From CAWUEX02 sp963921305 (GTDB lineage: Bacteria; Pseudomonadota; Alphaproteobacteria; Rhodospirillales; Rhodospirillaceae): 64,000 nt of DNA. Every line of letters starts with the position of its first letter. The stretch's first letter is position 1. Under the pieces are notes generated by a model that was not told the DNA's origin, made no database searches, and saw only the letters and a program-made list of their open reading frames with translations. This document shows, piece by piece, positions 29,410 through 36,789 of the stretch. The DNA lies in the NCBI GenBank assembly GCA_963921305.4, contig CAWUEX030000002.1, positions 2,604,001-2,668,000 on the forward strand, given 5' to 3'. Made by a program: the position numbers and the translations under genes.

Positions 29410-29433
29410 AAATTCGTCCGGGGGACGTTCTAG
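29389..29433. repeat. Tandem duplication of the gene end
   Basis: The last 21 bases of the receptor gene (29389-29409, encoding FVRGTF and the stop) recur at 29413-29433 with two substitutions, three bases AAA apart. The second copy also reads FVRGTF-stop in the same frame. It looks like a short local duplication. Confidence 0.75.
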
Positions 29434-29456
29434 CCGGCGGCGATATTATTCTGCCC

Positions 29457-31118
29457 CTATTCAGCGGGGGTCGCGTTGGCGTCCTGCGGTGCTGCAGGCC
29501 GGCGCTCAACGCGTGGCGGCTTGGGCGGCGGCGGCGTGATTTCCCGCCGTTTGGCGGCAAAGCGCGGCAGCATCCAGGTGCGCCACAGCTTCAGAGGACC
29601 GAGTTTCCAGCCCCAAACGGCCGGGCGTCCGCTGCCCACAGTCAAATCCAGGAAAATCAGGTGGTCCAGCGCCCGCTTGGACAGGTAGAGGAAGCGTGCC
29701 GCCAGCATCAGCAGCGGATACTGGGTCTGCTCCATGTGGGTTGGCAGTGCGCGGTCCCGCATGCGCCGGAATACCCATTCCGGTAACGGAAGCGCGGCCA
29801 TCAGGAACACCAGAATGTTCGACAGGGTTGGCCGCGGCTGGGTGTAGGGCTTGCGGATGTCGTCAATGCTCACACCCCGTTCTTCCAAAGAGTCCGACAT
29901 CCGGGTGTTCGGAATAATACGCAGCGAGAACACGTTCAGCGTATAGGGCCGCGGCATTTCGTAGATGAAGTCCAGAGTTGCGCGGTTGTCGTCCACCGTT
30001 TCGATCGGATTATCGAGAATAATGTCGAAGGCCGGCGGGATCATGTAGTCCTTGAACTGGTTCAAGATTTTGCAGGCATCGCGCACCCGGCCAATTGGGG
30101 TTGGCCGGTCGTAAAAATCCAAAATCGCCTGACTGCCGGACTGAATACCCATGCGCACGCGGTTCATCCCGGCATGGATCAGCAGGCGCAGTTTCTCTTC
30201 CTTGACGTAGTTGGGAATCAGACCGGTCACCACAAAGGGCAGGCCGATCTCCTTCATATACAAATCCGTAAACTCGTCCATCACCCGCTGCGGCAAGGCC
30301 ATAAAGCTGTCGTCATCGAACACGATGCTCGACACATGCGGGTGCTTTTCGATCACGTCCTTAAGTTCGGCAATGATCGTCTTCGGTGAGGAATGCCGGA
30401 TCTTGCGGTAGTTTTTGTCGTAATCGATGAATTTGGTGTTGCCACAATAGGTACAGCGCAACGGACAGCCGATTGACCAAACGGTCTTGTAGGCCAGGCC
30501 GTTGAAGAACAGGTGGTCCTCGGCGGTGATGGGCTCGAACCCCACGCCATTGTGCAAAATGTACTCGCCGTCCTGGTAGACCGGGATCGGCATCTGATCC
30601 ATTTCTTCTGCCTTCATCAGCGGCAGGTTCATGTTGCGCTTGATGCCGTCCGGCGTGTTGAACCAAAAGCCGGGCGTCTTTGAGACATCCTTGCCCGCCT
30701 TGAAGGCCTCCAGGAAAAACGCAAAGGCGAATTCTCCTTCGCCGGTACATACCGCATCGGCATGCTTGATGGCGTCTTCCGGCTCCATGATCGGGTGGAT
30801 GCCGCCCCAGACGATGTAGCAGTCCGGATTGAGGCGGCGGATGGCTTCGATCACCTCTACCGTCGCGCCGGCGTACTGGGTCATGGAGGAAAACCCGACG
30901 ATGTCGGCATCGCACACCGACTGGGCGATGATCTCCACGTCCGCCGGTGTCAGGGCGTTGGCCCCTTTGGTCATCAGGTGATAGCTGAACGAGCGCACGT
31001 TGCCGGTGACGACGTAGTACACATCCGTGTCGTCGTGGATCGCCTTCACATAGGCCGCGAGCTTGCGGAACCCGGTGTTGTTCAGGCCGTCTTCGATTGT
31101 CAGCAGCTTAATTTTCAT
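29457..31118 (-). CDS. B12-binding-domain radical SAM protein
   Basis: A 553-residue enzyme with an N-terminal cobalamin-binding fold (about 1-150; IVGFSSMTQYAGATVEVIEAIRR and YIVWGGIHPIMEPE) and a radical SAM domain (about 200-430). The iron-sulfur cluster cysteines are Cys218, Cys222 and Cys225 in GCPLRCTYC. It belongs to the class B type that includes methyltransferases and ring-forming enzymes. I see no DxHxxG cobalamin motif, which is common in this class. The C-terminus is Pro-rich. The substrate is unknown. It lies 140 bases downstream of mlaC on the same strand and may be co-expressed with the lipid-transport genes, which would make a lipid substrate possible. Confidence 0.85.
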   Translation of the reverse strand: MKIKLLTIEDGLNNTGFRKLAAYVKAIHDDTDVYYVVTGNVRSFSYHLMTKGANALTPADVEIIAQSVCDADIVGFSSMTQYAGATVEVIEAIRRLNPDCYIVWGGIHPIMEPEDAIKHADAVCTGEGEFAFAFFLEAFKAGKDVSKTPGFWFNTPDGIKRNMNLPLMKAEEMDQMPIPVYQDGEYILHNGVGFEPITAEDHLFFNGLAYKTVWSIGCPLRCTYCGNTKFIDYDKNYRKIRHSSPKTIIAELKDVIEKHPHVSSIVFDDDSFMALPQRVMDEFTDLYMKEIGLPFVVTGLIPNYVKEEKLRLLIHAGMNRVRMGIQSGSQAILDFYDRPTPIGRVRDACKILNQFKDYMIPPAFDIILDNPIETVDDNRATLDFIYEMPRPYTLNVFSLRIIPNTRMSDSLEERGVSIDDIRKPYTQPRPTLSNILVFLMAALPLPEWVFRRMRDRALPTHMEQTQYPLLMLAARFLYLSKRALDHLIFLDLTVGSGRPAVWGWKLGPLKLWRTWMLPRFAAKRREITPPPPKPPRVERRPAAPQDANATPAE

Positions 31119-31258
31119 ATCTGCGTGGATGCCTGCGGTTCACCCTCGACTCGGGCCAAACCCTACCCCGAAGGCAAAGGTGTGGCTAGGACAAGCGGCC
31201 CGGTCTGAGCCCGGTCCGTGCGCTCTATGTAGGGCAGGGGCCCCGGTTTTAAAGGGTG

Positions 31259-31882
31259 TTACGCGGGTTTGGAGGCGGCGATCTGTTTACGTAATTCTGC
31301 CATCAACCCCGCCAAGCCGCCCTGCTGACGGATCACCGAGGCATAGTCCTGACGATAGGTGATGGCCATGCTGACGCCTTCCACCACCACGTCGACGATT
31401 TTCAAGCCTGCGTCCCGCTGGCGCAGGCGCCATTGCACGCCGATGGATTGGCCGCTTTTATCGACGATGGCGCTGTCCACCACCACGCCAGTCTCGCCAT
31501 CCGGCGACGTGTTGCGCACCTCAATGGTTTGTCCTTCGTATTCACCAAAGCGCCGCGACCAGGTGTAGACGATGACATCTTCAAACAGCCCTACGAACTC
31601 ATCCCGCTCGCTGTCATCCGCGGCCCGCCAGGACCGCGCCAGCACGAAACGGCTGACCGCCGGAATATCGAAAGCGTCGGTGAACAGGTCCCGGAACCGC
31701 TCCGTCTTCTCGTCCCCAGGCACGTCGGCGTTGAGGATGTCGGAAATTCCCACTTGGGCGAAATGGTTGATAAAGGCGGTGGGATCCGTACGCCACGCCT
31801 CGTCGCTCCTCGCCTCGTCACTGGCCCAGGCTGCCGGAGCCGCCAGTACGAAAACAACAAGTGCGGAAAGCGCGTTCTTCAC
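31259..31882 (-). CDS. mlaC: Phospholipid-binding protein MlaC
   Basis: A 207-residue periplasmic protein of the MlaC/Ttg2D family, which shuttles phospholipids between the outer-membrane MlaA complex and the inner-membrane MlaFEDB transporter. A Sec signal (MKNALSALVVFVLAAPAAWA) is followed by FRDLFTDAFDIPAVSRFVLARSWR and a typical C-terminal half (GVQWRLRQRDAGLKIVDVVVEGVSMAITYRQ, seen in parts). Its start overlaps the mlaA stop by four bases (ATGA), so it is translationally coupled. MlaFED are not in the window. Confidence 0.9.
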   Translation of the reverse strand: MKNALSALVVFVLAAPAAWASDEARSDEAWRTDPTAFINHFAQVGISDILNADVPGDEKTERFRDLFTDAFDIPAVSRFVLARSWRAADDSERDEFVGLFEDVIVYTWSRRFGEYEGQTIEVRNTSPDGETGVVVDSAIVDKSGQSIGVQWRLRQRDAGLKIVDVVVEGVSMAITYRQDYASVIRQQGGLAGLMAELRKQIAASKPA

Positions 31883-32733
31883 CGTGTCAGCTCCTGGGCG
31901 ATCTGCTCATTGCCTGCCGGTTGCTTTTTTGCAAACGGATCGCCGCCGTCTTCATCGAAGTCGTCCAAATCGGGCAGGGGCGCCGGGGCGCCATTGCGGA
32001 TCGCCTGAGCCCGGTTCTGCCGGTAGGCTGCCCGCAAGGCTGCGTAGTAGTCGATCGACGATGCTTTCAGTTCGTCCAGCACCGGCCCGGTGTTGCTTTT
32101 GATGTCAACCGTCAGCACGCCGGTATAGGCCAGTTGCCACCAGAACGGATTGTCGGCGCGGGTGATCCAGGCCATGGCGTCGAAGGTGGTGGTATCGACC
32201 GCATAACCCGAGACATCGCGGAAATTCGACGGGCCGAGGATGGGCACGTAGAAGAAGGGGCCTTCCTTCACGCCCCAGACCGCCAGCGTCTGGCCGAAAT
32301 CCTCGCTGTGGTAAGGCATGCCCCAGTGCTGGGCCACATCGAACAGGCCGAGCACCCCGATGGTGGAGTTGACGACAAACCGGCCCAGGGTGATGCCCGC
32401 GCGTTCGCCTTCGCCTTGCAGCACGTCGTTGGCAAAGGTGATCGGCGAGCGGAAATTACGCAGGGCATTGGTTACGCCCTGGCGCCCCGGCTCCGGAATG
32501 ATGGTTTCATAGACTGCGATGGTGGGATTGAAGATCACCGTATCCAGCCCCTGATCGAGCTGATGCATGGCCCGGTTCCAGGGCTCTAGGGGATCGTTCA
32601 ATTCCTCGTAGGCCCGCAGTGCCTCGGGGTCCGAGGCGGGCGGCTTGGAGGCGCACGCACTCAAAGAGAGAGCGGCGAGAGCGAGAAGCAGGAGGCTGCG
32701 GGTGCAGCGGATCAAACCATTCAAAACAGACAT
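31879..32733 (-). CDS. mlaA: Outer-membrane lipoprotein MlaA (VacJ)
   Basis: A 284-residue lipoprotein of the MlaA/VacJ family, which removes mislocalised phospholipids from the outer leaflet with MlaC. The ATG at 32733 precedes a lipoprotein signal with lipobox LSAC; a frame extension to 32802 lacks a signal and is not chosen. Family landmarks are NDPLEPWNRAMHQLD, NFRSPITFANDVLQG, RFVVNSTIGVLGLFD and EDFGQTLAVWGV. The C-terminus is acidic and Pro-rich. It is the first gene of the mlaA-mlaC operon. Confidence 0.93.
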   Translation of the reverse strand: MSVLNGLIRCTRSLLLLALAALSLSACASKPPASDPEALRAYEELNDPLEPWNRAMHQLDQGLDTVIFNPTIAVYETIIPEPGRQGVTNALRNFRSPITFANDVLQGEGERAGITLGRFVVNSTIGVLGLFDVAQHWGMPYHSEDFGQTLAVWGVKEGPFFYVPILGPSNFRDVSGYAVDTTTFDAMAWITRADNPFWWQLAYTGVLTVDIKSNTGPVLDELKASSIDYYAALRAAYRQNRAQAIRNGAPAPLPDLDDFDEDGGDPFAKKQPAGNEQIAQELTR

Positions 32734-32829
32734 CAAAAACCTAGTCGTAACGCCGTTAAAATTTTCCGTGTTGTGCCCGTGTGTCCCGCAGAATTCTGTC
32801 ATTTATTATGGCAATTGGGTACCACACCA

Positions 32830-32947
32830 GGGTCGCAAAAACCATACACGTTTGTGCGACCCCGCCCCCGTTTGGCGCATGGCAGACCCGCGCTGTGGGA
32901 ATAATTTCGGGTCGATGGTTGCCGAGGTGATTTGCCAACCGCGGCAA
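32830..32947 (+). promoter_or_regulatory. Structured leader region upstream of metF
   Basis: Three hairpins lie in series between mlaA and metF: GGGTCGCA (32830-32837) with TGCGACCC (32855-32862); GACCCG (32885-32890) with CGGGTC (32908-32913); and GGTTG (32917-32921) with CAACC (32936-32940), or instead TTGCCG (32919-32924) with CGGCAA (32942-32947). The arm CGACCC at 32857-32862 could also pair with GGGTCG at 32909-32914, so alternative folds are possible. It ends 66 bases before metF. I could not match it to a SAM, SAH or cobalamin riboswitch. A control role is inferred. Confidence 0.35.
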
Positions 32948-33013
32948 GACTGCTAGAACACCGCCCAACGTCAGACTAACCTGTTCCCAGACTTTGGCTT
33001 TTTTGAGGTTGCG

Positions 33014-33934
33014 GTGCCAAACGCGGATGCATATCAGAGCCTAGGCTCGCCCCTGATTGAGCGCCTGCCGGCGGACGTGCAGGTGTCGTTCGAGTTTTTT
33101 CCGCCCAAGACGGAAAAGATGCAGGCGAAGCTATGGGCGTCCATCGAGCGCCTGGCGCCGCTCAAACCGCGCTTCGTGTCGGTCACCTATGGCGCCGGAG
33201 GCTCGACCCGTGAGCGCACCCACGAGACCGTCGTCCGCATTCAAAAGGAAACCGATCTGGCCGCTGCCGCGCATTTGACCTGTGTCGGCGCCTCGCGCGG
33301 TGAAGTCGATGACGTCGCCCGCCACTATTGGGACTCCGGTATTCATCACATCGTCGCCCTGCGCGGTGATCCGCCCAAAGGTGAAACCACATACACTCCC
33401 CATCCACAGGGCTACCCCTTCGCCGCCGATCTGGTCGAGGGTTTGAAAAAGGTGGCGGACTTCGAGATCAGCGTCGCGGCCTATCCGGAAACCCATGTCG
33501 AGGCGTCCAGCCCGGAGGCCGACCTCGACAACCTCAAACGTAAAATCGACGCTGGGGCCAGCCGGGCGATCACCCAGCTGTTTTTCGATCCAGATGTGTT
33601 TCTCAAGTTCCGCGACCGCGCCGCCGCGGCGGGGATCACCGTGCCCATCGTGCCCGGCCTGCTGCCCATCACCCATGTTCAGCAGAACGTCAACTTCGCC
33701 AAACGCTGCGGCACCAGCGTGCCGCCTTGGCTGCTCGAACTGTTTGCCGGACTGGACGACGACCCGGCCACCCGCGAACTGGTCTCTGCGAGTCTCGCGG
33801 TGGAGCAGGTCAAGCGGCTGGTGGCTGACGGTGTCAGTGAGTTTCATTTCTACACGTTGAACCGCGCCGATTTGTCCTACGCCATCTGCCATGTGCTTGG
33901 CATTCGGCCGGACAGCGCTGCGGCGGCCACCTAG
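33014..33934 (+). CDS. metF: Methylenetetrahydrofolate reductase
   Basis: A 306-residue flavoenzyme reducing 5,10-methylene-THF to 5-methyl-THF for methionine synthesis. The family pattern is clear: VSFEFFPPKTEKM, FVSVTYGAGGSTRERT, HLTCVG, IVALRGDPPKG, AYPETH, ITQLFFDPDVFLKF and IVPGLLPI. It starts with GTG at 33014, placed well behind TGAGG. Length is normal for bacterial MetF. It is divergent from mlaA, and the 280 bases between contain several hairpins that may control it. The ClC gene follows 15 bases later on the same strand. Confidence 0.94.
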   Translation: MPNADAYQSLGSPLIERLPADVQVSFEFFPPKTEKMQAKLWASIERLAPLKPRFVSVTYGAGGSTRERTHETVVRIQKETDLAAAAHLTCVGASRGEVDDVARHYWDSGIHHIVALRGDPPKGETTYTPHPQGYPFAADLVEGLKKVADFEISVAAYPETHVEASSPEADLDNLKRKIDAGASRAITQLFFDPDVFLKFRDRAAAAGITVPIVPGLLPITHVQQNVNFAKRCGTSVPPWLLELFAGLDDDPATRELVSASLAVEQVKRLVADGVSEFHFYTLNRADLSYAICHVLGIRPDSAAAAT

Positions 33935-33949
33935 GCCAACCGGCGCAGG

Positions 33950-35737
33950 ATGTCGGGCCCCCGCATATTCACCAGCGTCCGCGGCAGAGTGTCCGCCGTC
34001 ATCCGTCACGATAATCTTATTCTCAGCGTACTCGCGGTCGTCATCGGCTTTGCTGTCGGCTGGGCGGTGGTTGGCTTTCGCGAACTGATCGACGTGTTTC
34101 AAACCTTGGGCTTTGGCAGTGGCGGAGAGAATCTCGCCACCATCGCGGCAGCCCTGCCGATGTGGCAGGTGATCGCCGTTCCCACCATTGGCGGTTTGCT
34201 CATTGGCATATTCTACCGCTTCATCATGCCGGGCGGCCGGCCGCGCGGTGTCGCCGACGTGATTGAAGCCAGTGCCCTCAAAGGCGGACGGATGCCGCTG
34301 TGGCAAGGGCTGGCGGCGACCTTCGGCAGTGCAGCGTCGATTGGGGTTGGCGGGTCCGTGGGGCGCGAAGGTCCGGCGGTGCTGTTTGGGGCCACACTCA
34401 GCTCCTGGATCGGTCAACGCATCAGCTCCGGACGCCCGGTGGTGCGTATCCTCGTCGGATGCGGTGTCGCGGCGGCCGTTGCGGCATCGTTTAATGCGCC
34501 CATCGCCGGTGCCCTCTTCGCCCACGAGATCATCATCGGCCACTACGCGCTCAGCGCCTTTGCCCCGGTGGTCATGGCCAGCGTTGCCGCAACCACGGTG
34601 TCGCGCGGCATCTACGGCGCGTACCCCGCCTTCACCATTCCCGCGTTTGAGGACATCGTTTGGATTGAATTCCCCGCCTTTGCGCTGACCGGGGTGGCCT
34701 GTGGCCTGGCCGCTGTCGTGTTGATGTATGGCATCCGCTTCATCCGCGACTGGGGCGTGGCGCTGAAGCTGCCGGTGGTCTTGCGCCCCATGCTGGCAGG
34801 ACTGGTGGTCGGACTCATCGCCACCCAATTTCCAGACGTTCTTGGCGTCGGCTACGAACAGACCGACCGTGCGCTTAACGCGGCCTATTCGATCAATGTC
34901 ATATTGATCCTGATCGCTTTGAAGCTGCTGGCGACGGCGATCTGCCTGGGCTGGGGATTCGGTGGCGGGGTGTTTAGTCCGTCTTTGGCGTTGGGGGCCC
35001 TGGTGGGTGCGGCTGTCGGCTTTGCCACCGCGGCGGTCAGTCCGGAGCTGTCGTCAGGCCCGGCCGCCTACGCGCTGGTGGGTATGGGAGCGACGGCGGC
35101 GGCGGTGTTGGGTGCGCCGATTTCCACCACCCTCATTATTTTTGAACTCACCGGTGACTACACGCTCACCCTCGCGGTCATGCTCGCGGTCGTGATTGCT
35201 ACGCTGGTCAGCACCCAACTGTTCGGTTTCCAGTCCTTCTTCCTGGCGCAACTGCATGACACCGGTGTGCAATTGGAAGGCGGCTCGGATGTCAGCGCTT
35301 TGAAGTCTGTTCGTGTGCGCGACTATATAACGGGTCCGCCGCCGCACGGGACTGTCGATATGACCCAAGGTGAGGCGCGGCAGAAGTTGCTCGCGCATAA
35401 CCTTGACGAGCTCTACATCGTGGATGACGAGGGCAAGCTCAAGGGGTTTGTCGGCGGTTCAGCGCTGGCTGATTTGGCGGATGGTGATTTGGAGCAGCCG
35501 GTCGCGCCGCTGCTTGAGGCGGTGACAACGGTCATTCGCGACGATCAGGTGATTGAGTCTGCCGTGCGCCTTCTGCTCGCGTCCGGCGCACGCCGTCTTC
35601 CCGTTGTCGATGGTGCGACCGGTGGCCGTCTCTGCGGCATACTCACGGCCCGCGATCTGCTCAGCGTGATTGACCAAGCGCAAGCGGAGGCCGCGGCGGA
35701 GACCAAGGGGGTGCGCCGCCGCCGCATCGCCGAGTAG
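33950..35737 (+). CDS. ClC family chloride channel/antiporter with CBS domains
   Basis: A 595-residue ClC membrane protein followed by a pair of CBS domains (about 455-585). Ion-path motifs are GSVGREGP with gating Glu140, SFNAPIAGALF, and GGGVFSPSLALG. At the site of the internal proton glutamate of E. coli ClC (E203), the sequence HEIIIG places Ile194 after Glu193, so proton coupling may be absent or altered. The CBS pair (VRDYITGPPPHGTV; SGARRLPVVDGATGG) probably senses nucleotides or ionic strength. It lies 15 bases behind metF, though no functional link is obvious. Confidence 0.88.
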   Translation: MSGPRIFTSVRGRVSAVIRHDNLILSVLAVVIGFAVGWAVVGFRELIDVFQTLGFGSGGENLATIAAALPMWQVIAVPTIGGLLIGIFYRFIMPGGRPRGVADVIEASALKGGRMPLWQGLAATFGSAASIGVGGSVGREGPAVLFGATLSSWIGQRISSGRPVVRILVGCGVAAAVAASFNAPIAGALFAHEIIIGHYALSAFAPVVMASVAATTVSRGIYGAYPAFTIPAFEDIVWIEFPAFALTGVACGLAAVVLMYGIRFIRDWGVALKLPVVLRPMLAGLVVGLIATQFPDVLGVGYEQTDRALNAAYSINVILILIALKLLATAICLGWGFGGGVFSPSLALGALVGAAVGFATAAVSPELSSGPAAYALVGMGATAAAVLGAPISTTLIIFELTGDYTLTLAVMLAVVIATLVSTQLFGFQSFFLAQLHDTGVQLEGGSDVSALKSVRVRDYITGPPPHGTVDMTQGEARQKLLAHNLDELYIVDDEGKLKGFVGGSALADLADGDLEQPVAPLLEAVTTVIRDDQVIESAVRLLLASGARRLPVVDGATGGRLCGILTARDLLSVIDQAQAEAAAETKGVRRRRIAE

Positions 35738-35753
35738 GACTGGGTGTGAGGCG

Positions 35754-36719
35754 CTACCCCACCTGATCCAGCACCGCACCGGGATCGCGGATCGCGTCTG
35801 GATAGTACGTCTCACACATCTGCCGGTAGTCGTCGGGCAGCTCGTCCATGTCGTAGGTCTTGCTGCCGATCGCGTGCGACGTGGTGTGGCCCGGGTGATC
35901 GCCCATTTCCATCCACGGGCGCCAACTGGTGATACCGGTGTAGGCCAGGGTGGACTCGATGGTCTGGAGGTCCGGGTTCAGTACGTCTTCTTCCGCGCCC
36001 TTGTAGGTCACAGACTCACTGTAGATGACCGAGTCCGCGTTTGGATCAGCGGGAATGACCGCCGCGCTGGACGCCTCCGTAATCCACACGTGTCCGTCCT
36101 TGACGTTGACCGGCCCCAGCCAGTTTTGGATGCGCATTGTGCCGGTGGGGCGCATTGAGGTTTCGGAGTCCGATCGGTCTTCATCGGGGGCGGGCCCGCC
36201 TAACTCGCGAATCTTGTAGAACATCGGCTCATGAAGTCCCGTGTTCGGCCCCAGCTTCAGCTTCGGCACTTCAACCGTCTTCCCGGTGTAAGGAATCTCA
36301 AGGGTGTCGATCAGTTCGCCGGTATTGAAGTCCGTATAGAAGGCGAGTTCGAAGCTGGTCAGCGCAACCGATCCGTTGTCCAAAACTTTATGGCGCGCAA
36401 AGGTGCCGGTCACCATACCCATCAATGGTGTGATTTCGCCGTCAACAACGCCGTACCGCTGACCCTTGAGCCACCCCAGGGCGATGCGGCCGCCTTCATC
36501 TCCGCGCATCTTGTGCAGGGTCCGGAGTACCTGCTTCGGGTCTTTGGGATCGAACCCGCCCGAATGACCGTCAGCTTTGGCTGGGCGCACAATCGAAGTG
36601 GAGCCGGTGGCAAGAACACCGCCCACGCCTGTGGCGATGGCTTGGCGGCGGGTGAAACCTGACTGAAAACGGGGCTGTTGGGGCACGTCGACCTCGGCTG
36701 TTGTTTGGTGAGCCTTCAT
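35754..36719 (-). CDS. DUF1838 family protein with Tat signal
   Basis: A 321-residue second member of the DUF1838 family of unknown function. It has a twin-arginine signal (FTRRQAIATGVGGVLATG) near residues 22-39 and so should be exported. Conserved features shared with the copy at 18722 include FYTDFNTGELIDTLEIPYTGKTVEVP, aligning with FTNPETDEIIDTYTSPFNGETVTLP. The chosen ATG has GGAAGG directly adjacent, which is closer than usual, so the start is uncertain. It is divergent from uvrD by 70 bases, a gap that holds the TAACCGGTTA palindrome. Confidence 0.8.
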   Translation of the reverse strand: MKAHQTTAEVDVPQQPRFQSGFTRRQAIATGVGGVLATGSTSIVRPAKADGHSGGFDPKDPKQVLRTLHKMRGDEGGRIALGWLKGQRYGVVDGEITPLMGMVTGTFARHKVLDNGSVALTSFELAFYTDFNTGELIDTLEIPYTGKTVEVPKLKLGPNTGLHEPMFYKIRELGGPAPDEDRSDSETSMRPTGTMRIQNWLGPVNVKDGHVWITEASSAAVIPADPNADSVIYSESVTYKGAEEDVLNPDLQTIESTLAYTGITSWRPWMEMGDHPGHTTSHAIGSKTYDMDELPDDYRQMCETYYPDAIRDPGAVLDQVG

Positions 36720-36767
36720 CCTTCCATAGGGGTTGGGCCCGGTCCATGACGTGATACAAACACGCTC

Positions 36768-36780
36768 AATAACCGGTTAC
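36768..36780. repeat. Palindrome-containing 13-bp repeat, copy 1
   Basis: AATAACCGGTTAC, with the 10-bp palindrome TAACCGGTTA, ends nine bases before the uvrD ATG, where a ribosome site would be expected, and lies in the divergent gap with DUF1838. An identical copy lies at 39244-39256, beyond the uvrD stop. A transcription-factor site is plausible. Confidence 0.4.
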
Positions 36781-36789
36781 AGTGCAGCC

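Noticed and set aside
32734..33013. A known SAM-II, SAH or cobalamin riboswitch before metF
   Set aside because: I could not find the conserved core of any of these; only unassigned hairpins are reported.
33131..34828. A 565-codon open frame on the minus strand opposite metF and the ClC gene
   Set aside because: It is a GC-rich mirror of two well-recognised plus-strand genes; its protein is low in hydrophobic structure and rich in His, Gly and Asp with no motif.
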